NCBI GenBank assembly: GCA_026874595.1
Contig: CM049317.1
Coordinates: 61,042,618-61,106,617, forward strand
Direction of reading: 5' to 3'
DNA length: 64,000 nucleotides
From: Sipunculus nudus
Taxonomy: Eukaryota > Annelida > Sipuncula > Golfingiida > Sipunculidae
Positions 39,460 through 51,566 of this stretch are shown piece after piece. Below the pieces are notes generated by a model. The model searched no databases. It saw nothing but the letters and a program-made list of their open reading frames with translations, and had not been told where the DNA came from. Position 1 is the stretch's first letter. Each line of letters opens with the position of its first letter. A program made the translations under genes and the position numbers.

Positions 39460-42400
39460 TTATGGAAGTGCTGTAGCTTGGACAAACAGTACTCCTGTGG
39501 GGTTGACTTCACAATCAAAGGTGTGCCAGGGTTTGTACACGCCCAGATGCTGTCCATCAAACACTTCTGTGAAATTATAGGCTGCTGCCGTGGTGAATCC
39601 CATGTCCTCCAGCTTGATTGACACCTTCTTGGGCCCGCCCGATATGTTGGTGTATATGAGGACCAAGGCAAAGCTACCCTTTGGCATAATAGGTCTCCTC
39701 CATACATGTACTTGACCAATCTGTAAAAATAATTCAATAATTATATATACTCAATTATAATGAGTGACAAAAAACTAAGACACTCTAAGGATTTTAGCTG
39801 ATAAGAGTAAAAGGGACCTATATCTGTAGTTTCTTAACTTAAGATAATCCCCTGAACAATTGACAAAAATACGCCTGAAAATGCTGACCCCACCACACAC
39901 ATGCTGTTTGTTTTGTTTATACCCTCTTGTTTATTACATGTGGGGGACACACTAAAACAATCCAAATACACTTGAGAAAGACATCTTGCAGAAAGTCTTG
40001 AAGAACCATAAATCATCTGTTCATTTTCCCCATATAGCCTATGCAACCATCCACCTTAGGTTACATGGTTTTCAATTTGTCAACATGGTTTTTCCATCTG
40101 TCAACACTGCTGTGTTTACAAACAGCTTGTAAATGAAAAAGCTAAAAAATCTGTTACAAGAGGCATGATAAGAACTTTTTCTAACAGGAATTATTAATAT
40201 GTAAGCCAGAAATCACAAATTCTATAGAAAAGGTTGGTGAATAGTTAGCTTTCATCTGTACTGAATAGTGAATTAAGCATTTTACCATGAGCGATGAGGA
40301 GTTCCTCCAACTTTTATGGGACAACTAACACAATTTAAACTTTAATGAATATAAATAATTTTTGTTTGATCAAAAATTACTCTTGTCGTTATTAAATTGC
40401 TGTTTTTAGAACTTGTTTCATGGAGGGACACGCTATCCTACACCCAAAAAAATATCACATCATTACATAGCCTGTCAAATATCTGACTCTAAAAACTTGC
40501 AACTAGATAAAGTAAAATGAAAAAAAACTATTAGCATAACCAGTCAGATGATTGAGACATAAAAGAAAAGTATGATGCTTGCTTAAATCAGCAGAGTGAC
40601 ATATGATAGCATTTATTTCATCCAATTTACGAGCCCATGCATCACATCCATCTAAAACAGTCTGCCACCTTACCTCCTGCCATAATGATTAGAAGGATTC
40701 ATCAGATCTGTTCACAGCAGATTTTGAAAACTGCTCAATTTAAGGAGTCAACAAATCTGGTAAATATATTGGGAATCCTAATTTAAGACATAAATCTGCG
40801 AAATTCTCAGTTTCATCAGGCCACAAAAGTTCACAAACTTATAAAAAAGTTGATGCACTCACTGATAGTAAATGCACCTTAGGAAGCATCTAAGATGGTA
40901 CAGAAAGTGATGCCTGTTCATCATACAATTAATTGATGTGACCAATGCAATGTGATAAATCATGGAAAAACGTGTCACTAGTTTCACTTACCAAGTTTAT
41001 CCTTTGTCCTGGGATCCCCAGGGGATCATTGTTGATTGCAATCGCTCGCTTATTTAGAAGGATCTTCTTGGACTCTGAAGGCATTTTACGCAGATCTGCT
41101 GACACAATCAAAGGAGCACCAATCACACACCAGAGCGCCATCTGTAGCTTCTGCTGGTTATAACTCAAGCCAAAGTCTCCAATGAGCAACTGAAAGAATG
41201 GAGATGGTACAGTAATAAATAACAATGTGATAATACGTGTCATATTTACTTAAGCCAACTACATGCAAATTTAAGAGTCAAGTGTTATGGCATGTGACTT
41301 TATGTTCATATTTAAAAAAAAATCATCTTACCATACCTAAAATTATACCAACAAGCAAATTGTCCCCTGCTAGTGATACCTGTTGGTGATTAGTGACACT
41401 AAAAGTGCTGATTCATCATATGGACAATAAAAGAACCAATCCTATCCAAGGTAGGCATGAGAGCAATCACTGACCCAAAATTGAATGAAAACAGATAATA
41501 TTTAGGAAAGTTATCGCACGGAAACAAAAACCTGATAGCTGGACAGACAGAGTGACAGACAGACAGACAGAGGGCAGACACTCCAAAACCAATCCCAACC
41601 AAGGTAAGCATGAGAGCAGTGACCCAAATGAAATTTGATAATATTTAGGAAAGTTATCGCATGGAAACGAAAACCTGATGGACAGACAGACAAAGGGACA
41701 GACAGGGGGACAGACAGACGATCCCAAATCAATGTTCCCCATTCCAAGGAAGTGGGGGAAAGTAAGTAATCTTATTATAATTTGAGAATTTGGGTGTGGT
41801 CCAAAAAAAGCATTATTCCAGTTTAAACTTTGCTGATACACATCTGATATGCCATCAAACTCTCTCTACAGATAAGATTCTCACCTGGAAACTGTCCTGG
41901 GATTACTTTCATATCACATCCCTGTACCCTTATCTAACCCTGGCAGGTTTATTTCTCCCATTTTCTCAAAACTGCTTTTGGGGCTGCCATTTTGTCTACA
42001 TTCTATTACCTGGATGTCACAGGTTGCATGTCAAAATTATGGGTATACCACTAGATATTTAAAAGCTACATTTGAATGGCAATGATAGGACACTGAACAA
42101 GACCCCAATATTATAATCTGACTTTTTATCAATGCTGACATCACAAAGACTGATGTAATATACCACATGAAGCATCAGCCCAGGGTCTTTTTATATATTA
42201 AATCTGTTAATGTATATACATCTGAGATTTGAACTCACAACCTCCTAGTTTGAGTCCTGTGCTCTACCACTAGACCACACTCACCAATTTTCAATTTACC
42301 AAAATTTTTGACTTCTTAAACCCTGTTTTTTATTTGTGTACCACTGACCTGATCAGGATCGGCCCATGCCCCTGGTCCCGTGTGTTTAGCCAGCTTGTGA

Positions 42401-45400
42401 GAATTATCACCAAACCATTTGAGCGTGTGCTCAAGACTATCCCAGCTGTCAACGATGTCTGCATAAGTCCTGAAGATGTTACAAAATTTGGCAACTTTGG
42501 CATAGTCGGGCTGAAATATAAGAAACAATCAAACTCCTTGGTATTTTCTTAATGTTGGCAATGTAAAAGTTAAATATGTGCTAAAACTTCTTCTAATGAT
42601 TCTTGTGGTTCTGGGGCCTGGTGGTTTTTCTTCAATAGTAACTTGTGTTCCCAAAACAGGTATAAGTTTGGATCAATGACATCAGTCATTCACAGAGCAC
42701 GAGAGAGAGTTCTTTTGCATATTTAATATCCTTTGATATCACTAATTCATCTTAAACTTATCAACTATAGTCCTTTCCAACACCCCCGTCCACCTTTTTT
42801 TATCGGGATTATTTTTTTCTGCGAATCAAAAAATGCCAAAACTTTTTTACCTTAGAGCAGAAAGAGGAAAAAGTGTAATTAAGTATTAAAGAAATAACAG
42901 GCTACCTTATGTCATTTTCCTGTAAACAATTTAAAATCATTTTATGAGTAACTAGTCTATTCTGTAGTGACATTTTGCCACTAATCTGTGAAATATGCAT
43001 ATCAGGGAATAGTGATGAGGTCATAATAGACGTGATGTACTAAAGAGGCACTAATATTCCTGGGACCAATAATCAAGAGCTGCCAACCTCTGTTTACAGC
43101 AAGACTTGTATTCTCCTCATGCACGCGCTTCACTGTTACGTCACATTACTTTATATCCATATCAAAGGAGGATGAACAATGGCCACTTATTAGGGACGCC
43201 ATGAACCACAGATATATATGAGACATGACAACCAGGCCATAAATAAGATATTTTTTATAAATATTACACGTTTGCCTCTTTATGCCATTGGTGCAAATTT
43301 TGTTTGGCAAGTTTGTCTTATGTAGAGATAATTGCAAAAAATCAGGTGGACAGGGGGTGTGGAACGGACTATAATTTTAGTATTTAATGTTCATAAAAAG
43401 TGATTTGTTCTTTTCCAGATTAAGGTTTGACAATAAAATTATTTAAATGACCTTGCCTTTTAATCTGGATATCCCTTTTAACCTTTTGCATTGATAATAC
43501 AAGTTTATGAAAACTGAATTCCATGTATATATAACATGTACAATGTATAATGTTGGTCTAATGGTTTGTTTGTCTCCTGGGATGAACTGCTCCAAGTGAT
43601 ATTTTGGTCCTTATCACACTTTCCTTCAGTTCTACGATTTCTGGAATGAGTATGCCTCAAGCTTTCACATGGAAAAGCACGTGGTTACAAAACTGTGAGG
43701 CTGCAACTCAGTATAATGGGTCTGTCTAGGAGGAGTTGGTGGCAGAATGATGGTCTGGGCTGTTTTCATAAACACCTAGTACCTATTAATGTATGGAGAT
43801 GACACCCTATAAACCTCACCCCTACAGTAAATTGTTAGGTTAGTGTTGACTTGAAGTTGGACCAATATCTTGGATGAGGTCATGGGACAACTGCTGAGTC
43901 TGATTTTTATACATTTTTGTTATTTCTCTGGGCAAATAATGATCGTGGATAAAGTTTTTTTTCATGTGGGCCCAATCAAAGTTTTTGAAACATAGTTTGA
44001 GGCTAAGTGGGTGAGACATTTCATCTTAGTGTTAGTCAAGCCAGAATCTCTAAAAGAGATATATAAAATGATAAGACTCTTGGAGGAAAACGTTTTATAT
44101 CAGTATTACACTTCTTCAGTAAAGTTATCAGAGTACTGACATTAAAAATGTATAGCAAAAATTAAATAATGCCAAATTACCTGATATTGATTGGAGGGGG
44201 GTCTGCAATACTTAATGGGAAGCCCTTGAAAACAAAATGTAGGTTTCAGTAATTGTAGTCTATGTGTTACAAATCTTAATCAGGTAACCTCAAACAATTA
44301 ATGAGTTTAGTAGATTTTCAAATAAATAGGTATTTTTAAGTATTAACATGAACTTTGTGCTGTTTTTAAATGTACCTAATGCTTGAAGGTATGTTATAAG
44401 TTATATAAGTTGAGCTAACGCTCGTACCTGTATTCCTCGAACTCTTTCATACAGCGGCCATTCACAGGAGTAAAGAATAGCTCTCCCTGATTGATTCAAT
44501 GCTTTTCCCATTTGTGGATAACCTGCAAAATATAGGTGCATATTCCTTTCTTATCTATATATATCATATTTTCTGGTTATATTGCTTGAAAATATACAAA
44601 GGAAAATGCACACACACACACACACTCACACATACATTCACTTGCTTTTCCGGCATACACCTGTTATTAAGTACCCACAAATTCCTGATATGAACTACTT
44701 GATGTGGGATACTTTTCTTCCCCTGACCTGAAGAAAATGGGGGATAAATCACTTTGGCATGCATTTATTATAAAAAAAAGATTTATTAGCATTATTTAAA
44801 AAAAAAATCCTCAAAAAAAAAAGAGTGACTCTTTTAAAAAAGAATGATATGGCAGGCCTGTTTATGCACTCTGACACATTAATCAGCAACAAATGTTGGC
44901 TTTTGTTCAGGAAATGTGATTTGTGCTCCCATCTGACTATGTTGTTCCCTGCTTGAGCAGAAATTTAATAGTCATAGGGAATGCAGGTTGGCAGCAATCT
45001 CTCGGCATGATAAGTAATATTTACCTTTGGCATAAAAATGTGGATCTTTAGTAAAGCAGCCGTCAAATTTCAACATGTCCACATCCCAACTGGCGAAGGT
45101 GTCTGCATCAGTCTGGTAGTGACCTTGACTTCCCGGGTAACCTTGACAGGTGGCGTTACCGACGTCCTCATAGATACCCAACTTGAGCCCTCTCTGGTGA
45201 ACCTGGAATCAGAGTGACACTGTAACACTGCTGCCACCTATCAGAAAGTTAGGAACTTCTCTTGAGGAAGACTTGAGCAAATCCAGATAACCTTGATGCA
45301 CCACACTATGGTTGTGGCTGACAGTGAAAGCTATGATTTATTGTAATTTTATATGATTATTTTGAGGTCATTTCATTATTTGTCCACACTTAACAAATTG

Positions 45401-48400
45401 TATTGAAATCAGGATACAAGAAATTATAAAGTACAAACCACAATTTTTTAAAAATTTAATAGTCAAGATTCAATGCTAGGAATTCCATATGCTTGCAGAG
45501 AGCCATAACATGGGCTTTTTTTACAGACACATATCAAAACACTAAATTTAATCCATATTCAGTAATATCATTAACATGTTATTATTTTGTTGACAGGAAG
45601 AACACCAAATGCAAACATGACTGACGACTTTATGTGCATACACTAAAAGGAAAGCTCTGAACTGTTGATAAAAAACAGGTGTTGATTAGATGTATAGTAT
45701 ATTTTTTGTTTTGGCCTTATATACTTTGGTTCCTAGCGACCTGTATTTGTCTCCCAAGATTTCTCATTAATGTATTCAGTGACAGTGTTGAGTATATATC
45801 AGTGCATGTTTTGATCGTCTCTGTAAAAAAACAAGGGACCCATGGGTCTTGGCGCTCAGCTGATCGTGATTGGACTATAAATGTTTCTCCACTGTGATAC
45901 TATATCGAGTCGATAAAGCTTATGAATATCATGTACATGTTGGGCTATTATAAAGGAATGTTATGTAATATGTGAGTAAATGATAAATGAAATTACCTGA
46001 CTGATGGATTAATAGAGTCAAATAAAGTGGTTTATTTTTTATTTATTTAGGAGGGGTTGAAAATTGTGATATATTTGAGCAAATATGAATGCAATGACAG
46101 CAGTAATAAGCAGTAGTAGAATGATGATAAGGCTATTTGTTGAAGGATCTAAAGTGTATGGTAGTCTGCAAGCGTTCAATTTGACAGATATGATTTTATG
46201 ATTAACTATGCTGAAGAAAGTGATTTATGAATATGTGACTGTATGACACAATATCTCTTTAGTCTTGACAAGGTACATTATTGTGATGCCAATTATGTCT
46301 ACATATTACACAATATTGACATAATTTCTGGCATGTACATAGGTACCTATGGACGAATAGTTATACAAAATATTAAAGTATGAATATATCTGATTCATCT
46401 TGTTCTTGCTTACTATGGCTAACTTTGGGATGGGGTTCGGAGAAGGGAAAAGTGAGGGCAGCACAAAGGTGGATGTAGAAATATTCTATTGTAATGTTTT
46501 TCATTTATATAAGAATATGAAAAGCTAAGAGGAAAGGGGCCCTCCTACTTGGTTATAGTAAAGTTCTAAATATATGATAGCAAACTAATACTCTGACAAG
46601 ACTGTCATGAAGAAATCAGTAAAAGTTTTGAGATACTGTGTTGCATATGAAAATATACAGATGGACAGGCAAGTGGACAGAATGGACTAATACCTTTATT
46701 TCACTTTCAAGAGAATAATGCATTTAAGTTTATATATAATCCAATTTTTTTAAGCAGATCCACTTTTTCCATTAAGAAGTTTTTATCTGAATCATTTTTT
46801 TATTTACAGGTTTATAAATTTTTAATTAAAAAACCTGAAAATATAAGTTAAAATATTAAATTTGTTGCAAAAGTTGCAATCATTATATATACAGAGTAAA
46901 AAACATTGGGTCATATTATGCATACACATATATTTTATTATTTTTAAATCATAAATGTTTAAACTGATTTTAAAAGAAAATAATGCCACAACATGGCATC
47001 TACAAGAATATTCCTTGAATCACTATTAAAAAGTTTTGCACATTGGAGTTTTCAGGACATGTTTAATTTTATTCATTAAAATAAAATAAAAGTAAATTTG
47101 ATAAAATAAAACATCTTTTCAAATAAAGTATACACACTGTTGGTTTAATGAGGGACAAACAATATCATTGTGCTTATTACTATCCCAGTTTTAATTAATT
47201 ACTGGAATTAATAGTCAATTTCACACCTGGTGAAGTTTTTACTCTTCTGAAGTAAGGAATTACTTATCTCATGAACATCCACACTTTCACAGCAATACAA
47301 CCCTTTATGGACACAATTAAATGTACACTTTAATCATTGTAACCCTGGTGGTTCAATACAAAATCTAAAATGTAGCATGTCCAAGAATAAAATAAAATAC
47401 AGAAAAATTATAACATTCATCTAGTTTATGCACCAGCTGGGGGGATGAATGCAGGGCAGAGGGGAAGCCTGCTAGTAGTGGCCAAGCTGGGCCAAGGTAA
47501 GCTGCCTGGGGTGGGTTACATAATGCAAGTGAAGGCTGTACTACTAGGTGGGCTAGATGTAAACAACACTTGACATGGTGTATGAAAACATGAATAAAAG
47601 CTATTCTTTTCAATCAATTTCTTTTGAAAGTTCAGATTTTAAAAGATTTAATCCTTATGCATATAAGCTGGGAAAATAAATCAACAGTGCCAGAGTTGGA
47701 CAAAATTAAAGGTATTGATTTTTTATTTATGCTAATAACTTGAAAAATTTGCAAAATTCAGATCTAATTTTGGGTAAACAATTGAATCTTGATTAAATAA
47801 AGTTATATTCCTGAAAAAAAGTCTCTAGGTTCAGCAATTCTCATGTTAGGTGAGTAAATATATTTCCTGATTTTTTAAAAAATTGCATTATGCTTTTGCT
47901 CATAACTTCAAAACAATACCCAATACTGACCTAATTTTTGGTATGTTCATAGAAAATGTATAAAAGAATGTGAATACTAGATACGATCAAAAACAGATCA
48001 GTGGTTTTGATATTAGGCAGCCTTGAAGTGTAACAATGACTTTTTTTTATGGAAAACAGAGTTTTTTTTCCTTAATATCTCGAAGGAACAAAGTCCTAAT
48101 GACCCAGTTTTCGGTATGGTAGGAGATTTTGGGGACATCTAAAATTATGTCAACAGCCTGGGGAGCATAGAGATGTGCACTGAATGACCTACAGTCATCA
48201 AAGTGGACTGCTTGACAATGTAAGGGAATACAACAAGAGCCTCCAAAAAAATTCAATAAATAGCCTAATTTTGCAGCTTTTATTTTCAAATTTCAGATTT
48301 TAACAGATTAAATCCTTATGTATACATGGTGTGAAAATTAAATCCACAGTACTTACAGGAAAAAAACGTGCCATGGCCAAAGTTGGGCAAAATTTAAGGT

Positions 48401-48899
48401 ACCAATTTTATATTTTTGCCAATATTTAAAAAAAATTAACAGATTTTGATCTAATTTTTGGTATACAATATATTTTGATTAATTAAAGTTGTATTACTGG
48501 AAAAAAAGTCCCTACCTTTAACACTTTTGGTCTTAAGTGACCAAATATCTTCCTGATTTTTTTACAAAGTCCATTATGTTTGGGCCCATAACTTTTTTAA
48601 ATTATATAATACTGACTTAATATCTGGCATGTACATAGGAACTATATAGAGGAATATTTATGGTAAATATGAAGAAAACCAGATGAGTGGTTTTGATATT
48701 AGGCAGTCCTGAAGTGTGAAAATAGATTTCTAATAAAAAATTGAGGTTTTTCCTTAATATCTCAAAGGAACAAAGTCCTATTGACCCAATTTTTGGCATG
48801 GTAGGAGATTATGGGGACATCTAACATTATGCCAAAATTAAGATTCGTAGGTCCAACGGTGTCGAAACGTGCCAGTCTTACGGACGGACATCCAGACGG

Positions 48900-48934
<35 letters not shown>

Positions 48935-51559
48935 GACGGACGACGGACAATGGACCATGACTATAGCTCAGATGACTATAAGTCATCTGAGCTAAAAATG
49001 TACTGGTACATATATGCAAAGTCTCCAAAATTAATTGATGATTATGCTACCTTTGTGATTGCTCAGCGATCAAAGATATCTAGTAAGAAGTGGACCTGAG
49101 TAGCAGTTTCTGAGATACCATGTTGCACATGGAAAAGTTTGTTATACATGGATTGACATAATGATGGATGATGCTGATAACAACATCAACCATTGCACTA
49201 TTTCTGGGGATGAAAAGTACAACTAGATTGTGAATTCAGAGTGTGCAAAAAATCTGCCAGAATCTTTTTTTTTTTACTAATCTTTCCTGTGTTGTGCATA
49301 GTGTTATGCTTCAGGAACACAGGTTCCTCAGGTGAATGCCAAAACAAGCACTGTCCCTAATACCTATGAATGGGTGGCACCTACCAAGGACAAAGGAAGA
49401 GCCCTATGTCACAAGAGTTCATGATCTTTTGTATTATATAAAGAAATAATTTTATAATCCAGATTTAAAAGTTTAATGGATTGTTCCTTAGGTGTAACCC
49501 TTATGAGTGACAACATTTCATCAAAATCAGTATATAACTTTTTGTTGCAAACAGACAAATCAATCAACCAAGGGAAAAACAATTCCCTTCCTTGGACAGC
49601 TATAATTATAATTAGTGATAATCCCAATATATAACAAATACAATAAACATCTACCACTTTAAGCAATATACATAGAAGAACACATACATAATCAGCCAAC
49701 GCTTTGATGCCACTGGGGAAGCGATCAGGATCCGACACTAGACGGCCATTTTTATCTCTTTTGTTCGAGAGCCAGCAGTCATCAATGCTGACATAGACGT
49801 AGCCTGCATCCCTGTATCCCTCCTTCACCATCATATCTGCCATGCTCTTTATCAAAGCCTCACTGTAATAAATAATTGTTTTATCACAATTATACACATG
49901 CATGGAGTTAATTTTACATAAAGGAAATTCAAGAAATTTATGTCCTCTGCTTTCGCCTTCAAGTCCAGGATGATTTTAAAGTCTGTGGTGAGTACAGATA
50001 GTTTTAACCACCCTCAAAAGATGGCAGCACCAGGCAGTTATGGCAAAAAAACAAGTATTTTATGTCCACTGCTATCGACACCTGTTGGTGATTAGTGTAA
50101 CTAAATGTGCTGATTCATCATATAAAAAAAATGAAAAATCATATTGTATTATTATCTTGTAAGCCAGACACTCAAAATTCAATCTCAAACAAGGTAAGCA
50201 TGAGAGAAATCACTTACCCAAATTCAAATGAAATAGGATAAATTTAAGAAAGTTATCACACGGAAATGAAAAACCTGACGGACGGTCAGACAGACAGACA
50301 AACATGAATCAATGTCCCCTGTTCCTTCCAAGATAAGGGTAAAAATGAATTTATTGTTGTTCAATCAGGAGAGGAAACAGAGGCACAATTTTATACAAAT
50401 TTTACAATTCTCACTAAATTTGCCTTTTGGCTCTGGATAATAATCTTATCTTAGATGCAATGTGTTTGTGGAATATATATATTAAGAATAATCCAAAAAC
50501 GTTTTCAAGTTTTCTGTACCTGTTTAGGAAGACAGCCTTCATTTAAACTCTTGTCAGACTCATTAATAATTATCTTGGATTTTGTCAAAGTGATCAAAAA
50601 TCATTTATTCAATCATCTTTTCTCTTTTCAGATCCTTTAAAAATCTAAATGGTTCTCCCAAGATCCATCACTACAAGTAATCAAATAAGTGCTCTTTCAT
50701 CAAATTATAATACATTTGTATGATAATTACACATGCTCCAATATATTTATAACTTTTTAAGATATTTTACATTCAAAACAAAACAGTAACAAGAGCACCG
50801 CAAACATGCATAATACATCCATCATGTATTTGGTGACCTCTGGCCTCATTAAATATGGATGAATTTTGATGAGAAAGTAAGAAACTCCTTTGGTAAATAT
50901 GTATAATAAGTTGAAGACACTAAGGTGCCTCCAAAGTGTGGTGACCTCTGACCTCATTATATATGCATGGATTTTGCTGGAAATCAAACTTAGGTAAGAC
51001 ATTTTATTGATTAACATTTTTGATGAGTTTTATCAAAATCCTTTATATTCTTCATAAGTTATAACAGATACACCACAAAATAGCCTAGTGACCCATGACC
51101 TTATTAAATATGTGTGAATGTTGCCCATAATCAAACTCAGGCCAGATAATCTGTTGATATGTAGCTATGATGAATTTTGTAAAAATCCATCGAAGCCCTG
51201 GTAAGTTATTGCTGCAACACTAAAAGTTAACGGACAGACTGTCAGATGGTGGGTATACCATAATACTCACATCATAAGACGGGCATATAAAAATGATACT
51301 ACAAAAGTACATGTAAACTTATACAGACAAACTGACAAGTTCAGATGAATATACACTTTATATATACATATAAATAAAACGTACTATGATAAAGAGAGCC
51401 TTACTTGAGACAATCTTGTGGGTAGTCCTTACAGTCCATGTTACAGGCAAATCTCTCCCAGGACATCCAACCCATAGGAGGCGTGACTGCCAATCCATTG
51501 TTGAGGGCAGCAGTCAAACTGAACCCCCCAGCCAGCAGGATAAACACATAGATCCTCAT
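39460..51559 (-). CDS. GLA: Lysosomal alpha-galactosidase A-type GH27 enzyme (GLA/NAGA family), seven coding exons
   Basis: Coding exons, 5' to 3': 51559-51405, 49862-49688, 45202-45025, 44522-44428, 42510-42349, 41189-40992, 39720-39460. All have GT-AG introns and phases agree, giving 407 residues. Signal peptide about 1-18. The (beta/alpha)8 GH27 domain contains IDDCW (D79, D80), nucleophile D157 in LKFDGC, acid/base D219 in YADIVDSW, and R215. It should remove terminal alpha-galactose from glycolipids and glycoproteins in the lysosome. SCEWPLY carries E190 and L193, equivalent to human GLA E203/L206; NAGA has Ser and Ala there, so galactose specificity is predicted. Eight cysteines matching human GLA disulfides C52-C94, C56-C63, C142-C172 and C202-C223 are present. 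N-glycosylation sequons: N126, N179, N346, N370. Odd: the WNDPDM motif reads WADPDQ (A251, Q255). The C-terminal region is closer to NAGA in length. The symbol is by family; orthology to GLA versus NAGA is unresolved. Confidence 0.95.
41385..41735. repeat. Interspersed repeat shared with 50088-50335, intron between coding exons 5 and 6
   Basis: Order of words: ACCTGTTGGTGATTAGTG, TGCTGATTCATCATAT, CCAA.CAAGGTAAGCATGAGAG, AGGAAAGTTATCGCACGG, AAACCTGA, GACAGACAGAC, AATCAATGTTCCC. The middle part is internally duplicated (41440-41520 and 41585-41680). Minus-strand open frames in it are incidental. Confidence 0.75.
42219..42283 (-). repeat. tRNA-like SINE head in the alpha-galactosidase intron
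   Basis: On the minus strand, GTGGTCTAGTGGTAGAGCAC is a good box A region; about 34 bases on, GAGTTCAAATCTC is a box B. The cloverleaf stems do not all pair (anticodon arm region GGACTCAAACTAGGAGG), which favours a SINE over a functional tRNA gene. It sits only about 65 bases downstream of the donor of coding exon 5. Confidence 0.5.
42766..43373. mobile_element. 608-bp MITE with TATAGTCC termini, second copy
   Basis: Left end TATAGTCCTTTCCAACACCC; the right end, reverse-complemented, reads TATAGTCCGTTCCACACCCC. Both continue into GTCCACCT, giving terminal inverted repeats of about 35 bp. Same family as 26369-26885. It lies in the intron between coding exons 4 and 5. No coding capacity. Confidence 0.75.
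44608..44632. repeat. (CA)n microsatellite
   Basis: Short CA tract with a CT interruption, in the intron next to coding exon 4. Confidence 0.85.
47631..48998 (+). repeat. Interspersed repeat, GAGCTAAAA-ended family, copy 3 (two 650-bp units)
   Basis: Two direct units, about 47631-48145 and 48290-48840, share: TTCAGATTTTAA, AATCCTTATG, CTAATTTTTGGTAT, AAAAAAAGTC, GTGGTTTTGATATTAGGCAG, CCTTAATATCTC, GGAACAAAGTCCTA and ATGGTAGGAGATT. After the second unit come (ACGG/ACAG)n tetranucleotides (48878-48945) and TCATCTGAGCTAAAAATG. An earlier fragment (GGCATGTACATAGG near 46330) belongs to the same family. It occupies the large intron between coding exons 2 and 3. Confidence 0.75.
50088..50335. repeat. 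Interspersed repeat shared with 41385-41735, intron between coding exons 1 and 2
   Basis: Same word order as the copy at 41385: CCTGTTGGTGATTAGTG, GTGCTGATTCATCATAT, AACAAGGTAAGCATGAGAG, AGTTATCACACGGAAATGA, GACGGAC.., CAGACAGACAGAC, AATCAATGTCCCC. Confidence 0.75.
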
Positions 51560-51566
51560 CTCTAAC
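51560..51566 (-). other. 5' UTR part of the first coding exon
   Basis: TTTTTTCTTCCTTACAG ends at 51567; seven bases (GTTAGAG) then precede the ATG. An acceptor this close to the start codon implies that the mRNA begins in a separate upstream non-coding exon. Confidence 0.7.

Noticed and set aside
41467-41841. Cys/Ser/Val-rich minus-strand frames
   Set aside because: Products of the GACA-rich interspersed repeat, overlapping in several frames.
42219-42283. Functional tRNA gene
   Set aside because: Box A and box B are good, but the cloverleaf does not close and it lies in an intron as expected for a SINE; the same applies to 55481 and 60628.
42316-42348. Read-through of coding exon 5 (DPDQ followed by [10 protein letters not shown])
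   Set aside because: GTCAGT after the Gln codon is a good donor, and joining to the next exon restores the LLIGDFGLS motif with exactly the length of human GLA.
48762-49099. Frames reading [10 protein letters not shown] or QTDRQTDG
   Set aside because: Translations of the (ACGG/ACAG)n tract at the end of an interspersed repeat.
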